Origin: Lepeophtheirus salmonis
Taxonomy: Eukaryota; Arthropoda; Copepoda; Siphonostomatoida; Caligidae
Reading direction: 5' to 3'
Assembly (NCBI RefSeq): GCF_016086655.4
Contig: NC_052135.2
Coordinates: 14,846,363 to 14,910,362, forward strand
Length of the DNA stretch: 64,000 nt
Part shown: piece by piece, positions 46,975 to 60,326 of the stretch
How positions within the stretch are numbered: the first letter of the stretch is position 1
Layout: the number at the start of each line of letters is the position of its first letter
Notes under the pieces: model-generated
The model's input: the letters and a program-made list of their open reading frames with translations, nothing else
What the model was told of the DNA's origin: nothing
Database searches by the model: none
Program-made: the position numbers and the translations under genes

Positions 46975-48087
46975 CAGGGAGCGGGGATCAAATTGTCGCC
47001 AAAATATTTTTCTACAAAAAACAACACAAAATATACATTTTTTAACTTTTTTTATTGAAAATCAAAACTATGACGAGCATATAGGTATAGAGGTACAGAA
47101 ATCCTTGATTACGCCGTCATAACAGTTCTCGGTTAACCACTGCATGGAAATTTTGGACACATGGCAGGGTGCTGAGTCCTGTTGCCACACCCAGGGCCTG
47201 TCTCCGTCCACCCCTTGGATCCAGGGCAGAACCACCTTCTCCATAACATCCAGGTAGACCCCTGTATTGACCTTTAGACTCGTTTCAAACATGTGGGGAG
47301 GCATAACATGACCTTCACTGCTGACCACCCCGAACACCATGACCATTGCAGGGAACTTGGTCTTCATTACCTTCCTCACATGGCTGGTGCAGGTGGCTAT
47401 CCACCTCTTGTTCTGCTTGTTGACATTCTGATCTTGACAGAAATTCTTTTCATCAGAGAAAAACCACAGCATCCTGGGCTGCTTTGGGTGCTTGAGCTTG
47501 TTGAGCAATTTTGTTGACTTCATCAGCCTGTTGTCCTTTGCCTTCTAAGTCAAGATCTGGCACACCTGCATCTTGTAGCTCCTGCACCTTAAATCCTCAG
47601 ATACACAGTCCCTTATTATTTTCTCATGGCAGCCCAGATCCCTCGCCATGGCCTTCATGGACCTGGTAGAGTCATCCTCAACCATCTTCTTCATCTTGTC
47701 GACAAAGTCGGTGTCCCTGACCTTCCTGTCGGTGCCCTCCTCCTTGGGTGCCCTCTTTATGGTGGCATCAACATCCCAGGTGTCCTCTAGCTTCTTACGG
47801 ATACGCTGAACAGTCCGTAAATTCACTCCTAAGGTTGAAGCAATCGTTGAATTGGAGATTTCACCTCCATTATTAACCAACAGCATGACTACGGTGGACC
47901 TCGAAAGCTCCTCGTCCCACTTATATCACTTTATCTCCTGATATGATGACGACATGATGCTAACTAAACTACGTATCGTCAGCTGACGAGAATAGCTTTC
48001 CTATTTAGTAACCGGTTTTTTATTTGATAATGTCGTCTTCAAGTTATCAAGGTTTAAAGTAGGCGACAATTTGATTCCCACTCCCTG
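46975..48087 (-). mobile_element. Mariner-like element with both terminal inverted repeats
   Basis: 1113 bases flanked by TA on both sides (46973-46974 and 48088-48089). The 26-base terminal repeats differ at two positions: left starts CAGGGAGCGGGGATCAAATT, right on the minus strand starts CAGGGAGTGGGAATCAAATT; both continue GTCGCC after a G. It encodes the transposase frame at 47068-47955. It is the best preserved transposon in the window. Confidence 0.92.
47068..47955 (-). pseudogene. Mariner transposase with two in-frame stops
   Basis: A single frame of about 295 codons starts at ATG 47955. TGA at codon 10 (47926-47928) and TAG at codon 137 (47545-47547) interrupt it. Helix-turn-helix regions are visible (ISNSTIASTLGVNLRTVQRI, MARDLGCHEKIIRDCVSEDL). 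The catalytic core has the first Asp (WFFSDEKNF) and second Asp (VWQQDSAPCHVS). The third catalytic Asp block (SPD-x-NP-x-D), expected about 34 residues on, is missing: after WLTENCYD the frame jumps to GVIKDFCTSIPICSS and ends. This looks like an internal deletion fused to the C-terminus. The family is usually about 340-350 residues. Not active; it needs a transposase in trans to move. Confidence 0.88.
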
Positions 48088-48954
48088 TATTTTGGCTTTC
48101 TAAAAGGCCAGATGGTATTAAATCTATTTAAAATTCAAAGACATTTGTGAAAAAAATGTGGTTTAAAAAAAAAAAAATGCCCGATGTATCATTTAATATA
48201 ATTAATTTTTTCAATTTGATGAATAAAATTTTCTTTTTATGAAAAAAAAAAGTAAAAAGAGATAAAAAATACCCTTCTTTTTGAAAGACTTGTGTGACCT
48301 TTTATAAAATAAAACTTATCTATATTTTTACCAATACCTTCATATTATAATTACAAATATATAAATATATATATAATAGACTTATCTCTTTTTTAGAGGA
48401 AAAAAAGTGTCCTCAAGATAAATAAATGAAAATTAATGATTTCAAAACAGGACCAAATTTCAAAAAGACTAAAATGCTGTACACATGTGTATAAGAGGTA
48501 CATGAAAAAGAAGAAAAGATAAGACATTTCTTCTTCTTTTATTTTGTCAAAAGATAACATGCTGAAAAAGAGAAAGAAATTTTTTTAATGATACTCTTAA
48601 GTAATAAATACATTTCTTTTTGTCTGAAATGACATTTTTTTACATACAAATAATGAAAATGTAGGATAATCAAAACCTATTGTCCTTGCGGTTTTTTTTG
48701 CCTTTAAGAGGCATTCATCAACCACATGGCCACTAAGAGCGAGGGAGATCTGCTCTAAAATAACGTTTATCCTCGATTGAGGAGAAGGGGGGAGGGTAAC
48801 TCATAAGCATGTATGTATACTTGAAGAACGTGCCAAGATGGTGTAAATGATCTCATAGAGAATATGAAGAAAAAAATTTAATATAATGTTTTCTAAAACC
48901 TAATTAAATGAAATATATACCAAAATGTTTAAAAGGCTTTAAAAAGGCTTAACC

Positions 48955-49320
48955 CGAGATTTAAGGAGAAAAATAAATAAAGAAGCCGCTGCTAGGTGTT
49001 GAAAACATAGGTTGGATCAAATACTTAACTTACAGGATGAAGTTGAAGAGTTAGATTCGAAAAAAATATCACTTCAAAAGGAATTATAGTCCCTGAGGAC
49101 TCAAAAAGAAGAATTAGAATTGCTGCTTAAGAATCACACAGTGGTCCACTGTGCTGTTCTTCTTACAGGAGGGGATGGTGTGTTAAAAAGGGACCTCTGG
49201 AAAATAAATAGCCTTTGTGCATTACGTCAGAACTTTTTAGGCTTGAAGATTCATCTGCTTAACTTGCTTGTACTGTTGGTGGACAATGATACTGGGGCTT
49301 TGTACTCTTTTTTGTACTAA
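48955..49320 (+). pseudogene. Fos/Kayak-like bZIP pseudogene
   Basis: One continuous frame reads INKEAAARC, stop, KHRLDQILNLQDEVEELDS, KKISLQKEL, stop, SLRTQKEELELLLKNH. This is a bZIP basic region (N-x-x-AAARC-x-K) followed by a leucine zipper with the Fos-type LLxNH end. The invariant Arg of the basic region is replaced by TGA (49000-49002, a CGA to TGA change) and a second stop, TAG, is at 49087-49089. The frame then stays open to TAA at 49318-49320 without clear homology. No intron interrupts the basic region and zipper, and no A tail or upstream coding part was found. It is a decayed partial copy, possibly retroposed, of a Fos, Kayak or ATF3-like gene. Confidence 0.75.
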
Positions 49321-49951
49321 GCGATAAATATTTAACTATTTTTTTCACAATGTATGTCATTTCAATTAATTTATATGGGGTTTCCTATATTGAAACGATT
49401 CCCCCCAATCTATTGATATCATTATCAACCCTTAATAAGAATGATTTATGATCTCATCCTCTTTTTCTCATCAAAAAGAATGTTGAGATTCTAAATAATT
49501 CATCAATATCTTGGTTACCTGATTAACGACGATACCATCCAACAATATTATGCTATTCATATGTCTATCTATAAAATTGATTCTACAATCATTGCCGTAT
49601 ATATTTCTATTTTTTCTTATATTTTTTTTTTGCTGTACCTAAATAAAAAAAAGAGAATATTGGGTTTTTTTCAATGATAATTAATTATAGCACGCATAAT
49701 AATTCCTTCAATGAAGCAATTGTGGGTGATTACTTCATTAATATAGAAAATGCCAAAGTTGATTTGCTATTAAAATTTATCTATGTTTGTTAATTCACAT
49801 GGAATAATGTGGTGCCAAAATTATTATTGAGTGAAATTCATCCATGCTTGCCCCTAGTCCTTCTCCGAATGTATAACCCCAGCGCCCCTAACTTGAATTT
49901 ACATATATAACCCTGTGATTTTGAGCTTCAAATCGTATTGCCATCTGGTAG

Positions 49952-50213
49952 CACGTGTGGTTCTTGGGAAGGTATGTAAAAAAGTCCACATGGGGAAGGG
50001 GGAGAATTATGTGAAAAAATAAACCACGTGGTTTATGAACGTTCCCTTACTTTTTTTTTATGTAAGTATGTATTTCACCATTTACCATATTTATTTATGA
50101 ATGTGTATGTCTTTTGGAATATTTGTAGAAGATAATCTCAAAGACACCTACTAGAATGCTCAAATTCTAGTAGTTGTTGGTATAAAAGCACGCTTTCATT
50201 TCAGCTGTTAGTC
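49952..50213 (+). promoter_or_regulatory. TATA-type promoter-like segment with two E boxes
   Basis: TATAAAAG at 50181-50188 is followed 29 bases later by an initiator-like TTAGTCG (50208-50214). Upstream are two CACGTG E boxes, at 49952-49957 and at 50025-50030. The second is the centre of a perfect 18-base palindrome, ATAAACCACGTGGTTTAT (50019-50036). No open frame of note starts downstream, and an AATAAA occurs at about 50344, so any transcript would be short or noncoding. Prediction only; chance matches are possible in AT-rich DNA. Confidence 0.42.
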
Positions 50214-52129
50214 GTAGTATATCAAGTCACAACAAACCAAAAATTATATCCAGATATTTGTTTATGTTAAGTTTAGAATGATTCAATAATGATGACGACT
50301 GACTTATATTTAATGTATGTACACAATTTTTGTATAAAATCAGGAATAAAATATATTCATGTCCTATATTAATTATTCGTACCTAGTGTTAGAGAGAGCG
50401 ACGTTCCAACCTGTTTATTAAACTACTAAAAACTTATATTTTATATAAAACAATTACATCTACGTACAAAATTAATTATAACCTTTGCAAAAAAATAAAA
50501 ACTCCTCACATTTCAAATTCAATTTGTATTTTAAATTATTATTAAAAACCACTGTTTTCATACATAGCTTTTAATGTTATTTTTGTTTAAATGTGGGGCT
50601 CTTTTTTTTTTTTTTTTTTTTTTTGAAATAAAGTTAAATATTGGATCTTTTAAAAAAAAAAGATCTTTTGACATACAGAATCGTAAATACTTTTCCAAGG
50701 TTTAACAAAGGTCATTACAAGGGAAGTATCAGACCCAAAATGTTTACATTAACTTCTCACAGAACAATCTTAGCAAAGTACCATCTTTATAGGTATTATC
50801 AAGTTACGTCATCATCAAGCTACTTCGGCTATCTTGAAGTTATTAACATTCAATATTTATAATAATTATAAATACTTTTAGTAAGCCTGAAATTAGAATT
50901 TTATTGGTAAACTGACGTAAGTGCTCTTATTTAATATTTGTAATAAGGAAACCGTAGTGTTTAAAAATATAAGATGTGTTTCAATGACCAATAACATAAG
51001 GACGACTAATATCTTATGTCCCATATTAAGGACAGATAGAATCCTTATTGTCCCTAATTATTGTTGACGAGTGCTGCTATTTTCACTTCAGATTTGACCC
51101 TTTTGGGCGCAATAACAATTGATGAATTTTATGTATCAATTTAAGCAATAATGGAGAAAAGAATAGCACATCTCAATAATGAGTATACCTAATAAATAAG
51201 GCCTATATTTTAGAAAGGAGATGTAAAAAAAGGTAGTAATTTATAAACGATAAAACATATATATATATATCAGTTTTTATAACATACTTTTAAATTAAAA
51301 CAGTTTAATGTATCAATATTGGCTGGCTGGCCCACGTAAGTTCATAACCAAGTATAAACTACATACGAAGAAAATTTTCAATAAAATAAGATATTTGTAT
51401 TAAAACTTGGAACCAACAAAACATTCTGACACTGTATGTACTGAATTTATATTACCACATATTAATATTGAATGATTAAATCACGTGTCCCGCTAAAAAG
51501 TAGACTAATTTTACTGTTATAACTAATTGATGGGATTGTTATGCCATGTTCATTCACGAAGAAAGGTCTGGCACCATACTAAGCTAGGAGTGAGATACAA
51601 TATGGTAAATCCTTCTTTTGAGTAAGACTCTGAAATAGATCACCCCCCGCCATTTTGTGGAAGAATAAAATATATTGACTCTTGAAGAAAGTATTCTTAG
51701 ACTTTTTGCTTACAATTACGATATTAAATCTGAAAAATAGGTGCAATATGATGGATTCTTCTTCTATTTTACGGAATGGAGTTATCTCCTAATTTTGCAA
51801 TGCATAATATTTATTATTGATAACTCTGTACTTCTCAACGCACTCAACAAAATATTTAATATAGAACGCAACAAAAACGAAAAAAGACCTGAGTTGGTAG
51901 AAATGAAAACAAAAAGTAAAACTGGTTCTCTATTTTTTAAGTAGCTACTACATAAAATCACTTAGAAAATAGCATACATTGCAAGTGATTAAAAATAAAT
52001 AATCCTTATTTTTATCCATTAACAAACTACATAACACATAATAATATTGTATTATTTACGTGAAAGTATGTGAAAAATTCCATTTCAATATTTTGTCAAC
52101 ATAATTAATACGTACATTTCGTAGGGAAT

Positions 52130-52222
52130 AGTGTTGGGGTTTCTGAAACAGTTATAAGTTGTAGTGGCTTAAACGTATTTATGCAGCAAAAAAAGTTTGG
52201 TCTTGGAGCGAGTATTATCACT
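52130..52222. repeat. GGTCTAGACC-family element, short 93-bp copy
   Basis: Both family ends are present: AGTGTTGGGGTTTCTG on the left and GTTTGGTCTTGGAGCGAGTA then TTATCACT on the right. Nearly all of the interior is missing. Confidence 0.6.
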
Positions 52223-52639
52223 CGTGCGCAGATTGTATTTGTACATAATATATACATGAATCCTCCTTAGCATAACTGAGGTGGTGTTTCATTAAGTCTA
52301 ATGACTTCTTTACATTTATTCATTGCTTGTCGTGTGTGTGAAATTATAATTAATTTGAAATGTTTCAACTGAGAGAGAGAGAAAGGGAGTTAAACAAATA
52401 ATAATTATAATTTATTTCCGTGATAAGAGAAAGACAAAGAAGAGTACTTAATAGGTGTTGAATTGCTTTTACACAAAGTAAAATGGGAGACTCATGAAGT
52501 TTGTTAGACAGTAAGCGTCACGTTTTTCAGCGTATACTTTAAATCAGAGGTCGAGTAACATTGTTTAGCGTTATCCCAAAACATATTACAGTAAAATTCT
52601 TATCCCAAACTAGCCCGTAGGATTATATATATGTATATA

Positions 52640-52860
52640 TTATTATTATTTTTTTTTTTTTGAGTAAAGTTGTATTTTTGAAAAAAAGCAAATATTACAT
52701 ATCTGGAAAAAAGATCAAAAATCCATAACCATTTTGAGAAAATTAATTTTTATAAAAAAATTGGAAAGATTGAATATTTTGGAGAAAAAATAGTTATTAA
52801 ATTTTTGGAAAATTTAATTTTCGGAAATGGAATGTTATTCATTGATTTGACACTGGGAAG
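52640..52860. repeat. AT-rich AAATTTTTGGAAAA repeat
   Basis: Same low-complexity filler as 31880-32140 and 33150-33360; no clear ends. Confidence 0.5.
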
Positions 52861-55407
52861 TAATACTCTCACTTACCAAAAACAGAATTAATTTCCTCTT
52901 TTGGAGTCATTTACCCCTGTTTACTGATCTTTACTTTAAATGAACTTTTTTTTAATTTTGGTATTCGCTGTATCAGTTAAAAATATTGTAAAACTTATTT
53001 TGAGCCATTTAAGGAGTCCCAAAAGGATTTGTAGTTCTCTACTTCCGTCAAATGTAACATTTTAAAATTTGAAGTTATAGACGTTAAACTAAAAAAAAAA
53101 AATATTATCTTGTGTTATGAACGATAAAACAGAGAAACTGCCAATCATTCAGCAAACCTTTTAAATGATTAAAGACAAGTTGCGGAATATATTCAACGGT
53201 TATAATTTTTTACTCATAGCATAATATTAGACAGGCTACAATAGACATGGTAAAAGACAAAATTGAACCAAAAATACTATTCTGTATCATGCCCAAAATC
53301 GCTTGAAAGCCTTCAAACTTTGCCATAGTCAGTTTTTATTCGCCAGAGCAGTGAAGGTATTTGTGAAGGGGAAGCTATTAATCCCAGATAAGGGACAGTC
53401 TAATGAACTTTTATACATTAGTCTACGAACAATTGTGTATAAAAAAACTAAGTAATTTAATTCCACTAAATGGTGCTTAAATATTTTATTTCTTTTTTAT
53501 GCATATATGAGAAGAAGATATTTATAATTGTAAGTTTTTAACTAGTCAATTAAATACTGATACATAAAGGACACTGCACATGTCAATGAATCGACTCTTT
53601 GGATATATATTTTTTACAACTTAATTTAAAGTGAAGGAAATTAAATGTCTAATTACTATGTTGTGTCCTATATGTATTTATATTGTTCATACATATATAC
53701 ATGAAAAAAATTCCGCATTCATAAAGAGGAACGAGAATTAAGGCCGTTTCTTGAATCACGTTCGCACTGATAAAGAAGATGAAAGAAATTAAAAGCAAGG
53801 GAGATAATAAAAGAATAGTTTTGTACTATGTAGAACTACACAGTACTTTATAGTATGAAGTAATAAAACATAGTCCACAGAGAAAGTATAGGAAGAGAGT
53901 CACGGTGAGATTAAGGACGTTCCTCATGGATGGAATTATTTTACAATCTCTCTAACATATTTATGTATGCATGTATATAAAAAAGATGAGTCATAAAGAT
54001 AAGGTGGTGTCTTATGTAGTAATGAGAAAAAGACCAAACATTAAAAAAAAATTTTGTAAATATGTATGTCTGATCTGCCCTCTTTCTCACTTCAAATGTG
54101 ACAAAGAGTTCATGTAATGCACAAATTTAAGTTCAAAAGCCCAATTTATGGTTTACCAGGTTTGGTTTTTATAACAAAAATCTATGTAAAATAAAATATA
54201 CGTTTAGTTAAGCTAACTGATAACTTTTTAATGATGAATATATATTATAGTTGCCTAGATTTACACTTTCAAATAACTAATATTTAGTTTAAAATTTCTA
54301 ATAACTCAGTGTTGGATTGATTTAATTATCCAATAATTAATATTGGGGTAGAAATATCATCAATAAAACCACATACAGAATTTGAGTCAAATCTTTTTAT
54401 ATAATACAATTTCTCGTGGAATGTGATACGTGAAAGCAATGTTTGTTTGTCTGGATTTTTAAAAAGGCATCACTTTTAAGTCTTCTCATTTGATCTAAGA
54501 AATGACAATGTAGCAACGAGCGTGTGTAGCTATTGCACGGTGCGTCATCTTAAAAAAAGAATAGAAAAGAGAAGTACACACATATTGAGAGCCAAATTGT
54601 TGTAAAGTGGAACAACGAGGGTTTGTAATTATGAAAAACAGGGAGTAGCACTTAAGATTTGTTGGGAAGTTATGAACTACCTATATTAACCAAGCATAAT
54701 TTGTCTGTTCGGTGACACCTAACTACTCCAGGTTATGTCAGGTATCCCCCTAGTAAGTATATAAAATAAATTTGTCATAAAGGTAAGGGGGGGGCCGGTA
54801 TTTTATGCTGTAATGAGATAAAGGCACCCCATTCAAAGAGTTCTTTTGTAAATAAGTATGCATTGTCTCCAACCTGTTGTCACTCATCTCAAATATGTTT
54901 TAGTAGTTCATGAAATGCTTTTGCAAAAAGGGAGAGGTTTTTTTATATATTTTTTTTTTTTGTAGAACAAAACGATTCCTCAGATGAAAAAAACCCTGAC
55001 ATAAGTGGGTCACAACAACCATATACAAATTTAGTTTGGGCTTTCTTTGGTCAAGAAGGAAGGTTAGAAGAAGAAAAACAAAAAACAACCTACTATATAT
55101 TAATTGATTTTTGCTGTTTGCCTCTCTTATTCTTCCATTGTTTCCCTCCCTTTTGGATAGATCTCCCTATTGGGAGCAGTGCAAGCGTCTATCTGTACAT
55201 ACAAGTGATTGAACGACACAAAAATGATCAAAATATATGCAATGATGCTTGAAACTCACACATCTACACAAAGACAAAAAAAAAAGCAAGCATGGATTTC
55301 GATGTAATGATGAAGACGATAGGAAATAAAGGAATTGAAGCATGAATATGTAAACAACAATGCAATAGATTAATAGAATGAAGAAATCATGATGAAGGAG
55401 AGTGAGT

Positions 55408-55830
55408 ACTAGGGATGGGGTTTGGTCTAAAAATCCTAAGCCGGTCTGAAAAAGTAATCGGGTTCTTTAAACAAAGTCATTCTGAAATTGCCTCAACAAA
55501 AAATTAGGTCTATACCGATTCTATGAATGAATTATTTATGACGTTAGGTGTGTTTCAAAATTGAGAGTATCAACACAATAACGTCACATAAAATTAAGTA
55601 TGTTACATCATATATTTAGGGATCGATTTAATGGGGAATTATCGCATCATAGATTGATACTTTAAAAAATTGGTTTGTATACATTGAGACCAAACGATTA
55701 AGTCAAGGATTTAAAAACGTTTGGAGTTTCGTTTATGGTCTGAATTATTAATTCAAGTTGGTCTAGAAAAAATCCCTTCAAACCGAACTAAAAAAGAAAA
55801 ATCAATCTTCCACGAAGTCTCAACACTAGT
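55408..55830. repeat. GGTCTAGACC-family element, 423-bp copy
   Basis: Left end ACTAGGGATGGGGTTTGGTC, right end CACGAAGTCTCAACACTAGT. The outer ACTAG/CTAGT are inverted. Internal GACGTTAGG, ACGTCACAT and GGTCTAGAAAAA blocks match the copy at 15265-15791. Confidence 0.68.
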
Positions 55831-58759
55831 GAGCACATCTAGATTGATTGAAAAAAAAGAAAAGTAAAAATAGAGGCCTTCAAAATATTATTTTGCAGAT
55901 CCATACAGATACATACACACTAATACAAACAAAAATGTTACAAAATTACGTCTTTCCGTTTTTGTAATTAGGGGGGATTTTACGCCAACAAACACATTGT
56001 TTAAGCACATAGTGTCTTAGGAAGATTTATAGTGATAAACCTTTATATGTATGTACATTTAGTGACTAAACGATGAGGTCAGTGCTTTGGGATTTAGACA
56101 GACTTTTCTCCTATTATGTATGTACGAACGGTATAGATGGATATTATGCCTTACTATTATTTATAGACTTCTAAATAAATACAATACTTTTTTAATTAAA
56201 TCCTTGCTTTTGTCGTTGAATTTACTTGTATATTATATATGTGACGTGTCAATATAGAAACAGGGTGAACCTGTGTTGTTATAAATCAATCAGTAAGCTA
56301 AAATAATCAATTAAGTAATACTCTTTAAAGCATATTCACAAATTTATTTGATTCCTTGAGTGAAAGCCGCGGGCTTTAATTATTTTTCACGGGTGACCAA
56401 AATGGAGTATTCAATGTAAAAGATTAAAATAGTTTTGCTTTGATAAAAAAAATAAAATTCTGAGGAACATCATGAAAAAACTCAAATCCTTAACTATAAC
56501 AATTCCATACCCACCAGTAATATTTCCTCATAGCCTGTCAAAAAACATATGATTCTTCCTTTTGAAGTAAAATACCCAAAAAAAGAAAAATCAATTTTTC
56601 TCAATTTCTTCTTTTTTATCCCAGCATGTTTTTATGCTGACTTATATTTTATAGTCCCGTATTTGTTGTTAATAATAGTTCAATAAACAAGAAAAGTTAC
56701 GTCACTTTTATTTTATGCCTGTTATGAAATTATATTTTATTTTTTCATTTTTTTTCCTAAGGTAAGCAAAGGCTGTAAATATATTTTTAAATATATATAT
56801 GAACGAAATTGCTGAATAATGCTTTATTGACAATCTCCACTTTCTCTTCCTCCCATCTCAATGGAGCATATTTTTTGTCTTTCATGACGGTTATATTACC
56901 ATCTCCGATTCTTGTGACTCGGTTTTAAAATTCATACTGGTTCGGTTATAATTTTGTATGATAACTTGAAATAAGGTTGGTCTAGAGCAATCACACAGTA
57001 AAATTGGGTTAATACATATTTTATAAATCGATTGTTAATGCCATTATGTATGTTTACAAATGGTAACCACTGGTACAATGAATTCTTATAAAGTTAAAGA
57101 TTTAATTAATGTTTACAACACGTGAGTTCATAGGGTGAGACTGAAAAAAGTGTTCAACGATTTAAAAATGACTATATTCAATATGGTTTAATGATGGAAA
57201 ACTTCATCCTTTTTCATAAATGTATTAATTGATTTTGAAATTGAAAATAAGAATGAAAGTTTAATTATTGATATTATCCTACAATTATGAAATAATAATG
57301 GATAAGTATCCGAAACATTAAATTTGTAGTATTTATTAACTATAGGTATAGGTAATACAAGACGAAAAAAGCTTTTTTTCATCTTATATTTCCCTGACTT
57401 CATAATAAAAATGTGAAATGAACTCTAAGCATTTCTTGGAATGCAAAAAAAAAATAAAAAATCTTAATCTTTGGCATGTCAAGATGACATATAACCCTAC
57501 ACTCGATTATAAAGCAACATTAACATATAAAAAATATATGGATCTACTAGATTAGCACCAATATGGGAGAAAAGAATAATTCAGTCAACTATAATTGTCA
57601 GAGAAAGAAAGTAAGTTTACAGCCCAGTTCCAAGTTTCAATAGGATTTATTTTCTTCTGAAAAGCTTGCAAGGATCGTGGGAGGATATACCATTCAGTCC
57701 TACATACTTTCATGGAGTGTCAAGCGGTATCGGAGCTATTATGTTTATTCAAGCATAATACTGAGTTGTTTTGGGGTTCATGGGTATGGCTTCAAACTCC
57801 ATGAAACCCCATATTTTGTTTGGGATTCCTTTGCAAAAGGAATTAAAGACCTGTAATCCATGCAGTAAATTTTGCATTAATTGTTTTTAAAACACTTATA
57901 GTAATTTGACTTACTTCTGGCAATGAACTGCGATTTGGGGAAATTATGAAGGTAATTATTGCATCTGTAGCAAGATATGCTGCTTTTTTGTAGTGTATTA
58001 CTAGGGAAAATCCCTTGGTTTGAGACTTGACCTCGGATTAGGTTCGATATTTTCCTTCTTAGTTAGTTAGATATTATCATAAACTAAAGACTATAATAGA
58101 TAGATTCCGGAAAAGTACATCAAGAATGAGGTGAGCAATGCCTTTTAAGAGAGTTTATTATTTTTATTAAAACTAGTTTTGTAAGTTGTAGCTAAATTGT
58201 TTATGTTATCCGGTTGTATGCATGTATATTTTTGATTTTAGAAAGTAATTTGAACCCTTACGTGTTTGTTTTAGCTCTCTTAATGTTTACATATTTTTTA
58301 GAAAATTTAATTTTCGGTATTTTATGTTTCTAAGGAATACAAATGGGATGGTGGGCTACAATTGAGGGAATAATTTTAAACCAGAATATTTATTAACGAT
58401 TCTATATTTTCGCAGTCCCTCTTAACTTCTTTTTTCATGATGTTTTGTTTGTTTAATATATTTGAAATAAAGCCCCTACTAAAAAGTAAAAAAAGTCTGA
58501 GTTTTAGTATATAATGAAGCATTGATGCTAACCGTTCACATTTTATTTAGCTCGCCTTTTTTTTTTTTTTTTTTGAATTGTCAAAAACTAAAGAGTGTAT
58601 TAATTTCCCCTCAGGCTGTTAATTTTCATTATTATATAATTTTTGAGGAGTTTCCTTTCTTATTTTTCGAAATACAATTAAGTACAAAATTGTATTGAAG
58701 ATTAGTGCATCCTCATACAAAAATAGTGATTAACCTTGCAGACTTGTCGCTGGATTATA

Positions 58760-58960
58760 ATTGTGAAGCCTTCTTGGATTCCTTAGAATTGAGGATCGGC
58801 ATTGGAGTAATTCAATGCTTGTGCCCTTTCTTATTTCTTTCTTCCCATTCCTCTCGTCATAACTGCTTGTGGCTGATCTAATGAAGTTTCAAAATAGCTA
58901 AGCTGCTGTCTAACAAAAAATTCTTCAAATTGTCAGTATTACCCTATTGATTTTCCTTTT
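58760..58960 (+). repeat. Dispersed repeat (TGATCTAATGAAA family)
   Basis: Aligns with 23805-23990 over about 180 bases: GCTGATCTAATGAAGTTTCA, AGCTAAGCTGCT, AATTCTTCAAATTGTCAGTA and TTACCCTATTGATTTT. Confidence 0.65.
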
Positions 58961-59749
58961 TCCATTATAACTTATATTGGTTGAACTATTGGTTTCCTTC
59001 ACTGAAGAAATATTGAAACTTTCAGTACCAAGGGGTCAGGTGCAACAAATATTAACCTTTTACTTAGTACTTGATATATGTAGGTTTAAGGTCAACATGA
59101 TTATTGGCCAAAGTAGGGGTCTAAAGAGAGTTGTGAGGTTGAATTTATACTATCTAAATGAATTTTTAGTGATCTATAATATAAATCATATTTACGAGTA
59201 TTTAATTTCATACGTTAAAGGTAGTTATTGAATATTTTGAGAGGTATTGTTATTTATTCCTTAAAAAATATTTTTTTGCACAATTTTTTCTTATTTTTAA
59301 ATTCTAAGCCAAAAACAAAAACGCCTTGCTACTATTCCTGTTTTCCCTACATATTTAATTTATAAATGATTAATCAGCATAAATTGTAAAAAAGTAATTA
59401 TAATTTGATAATAGATTTTCGATTATTATTTTATCATGCATTCTAGAAACAAAGGTCTCTTTTCAAAGTTGAGTAACATACCTATGTATATCGTACATCT
59501 TTTCAAAATAAAACGATATGTAACTAAATATAATAACATCCCATTTTTCTTATTAGAAAGATTTCTCTTTTGTGTCTAAAATACATATGTATGTATGTTC
59601 AAATGTCTGTATCTATCTAAGAAGGAAAAATTGCTTCATCAAAACTATTATTTTTTTTTATTTTCAGATAGAAAAGTTGACACATCTGTAGTGAAACAGG
59701 TCTTAAAGGATATCCAATTTATACATAAATATAAAATATATATATAGTT

Positions 59750-60326
59750 AGGGTGGTCCTTAAAACTCAATGCCTTACTTTAAGTTGTCTGACTCTTTCA
59801 TTTGGTTGTCTTCATAAAAAAACTTCCAAATTTAAATTATTTTTGAATTTAATTCATATTTTATGCTGGGCCTCGGTTTTTAATCTTTTGATTCTATTGA
59901 AAAAATAGCCAAGAAAAAATCGATATCTCCATTTTTTTGAAACACACATAAAATTATGTACAGTTCCTACTTTGTCTTTAAGCATTAATACATTATATGC
60001 TAAGACAAATACCTTTCATACCTGGCTTAGAAGTTCGTGTAGTTTCAGTATACAATCCTTTTTTCAACATCAATTAGATTACTTGATATTTATTGGATTA
60101 TAAAGTACTTTCTCTAAAAGCAAACCATTATTTGGTGGATTCCTTGTTTCTTGGTGTTGGTAATATTTTAATTTATTCCACATTTCATTTGTATTAATAA
60201 ATAAAAACATCAGTAAATGATCACAAATTTAAACCTGAATGTCTATTAAATGTACCATCATCTTGCACTATTAGAAGCGATTAAGATGATAAGAGAATGA
60301 ATTTAGTACACAATTTGAACCACCCT
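59750..60326. mobile_element. MITE-like element with AGGGTGGT ends
   Basis: Left AGGGTGGTCCTTAAAACT; right on the minus strand AGGGTGGTTCAAATTG. TATATA stands close to both ends. No reading frame inside. The window's last 20 bases (GGATGGCCCTTAAAAATC) look like the left end of a second copy. Confidence 0.6.

Noticed and set aside
57650..57880. LINE-like reverse transcriptase tail
   Set aside because: Only a short HTFMECQAVSEL-type frame with shifts on both sides; not enough to assign a family.
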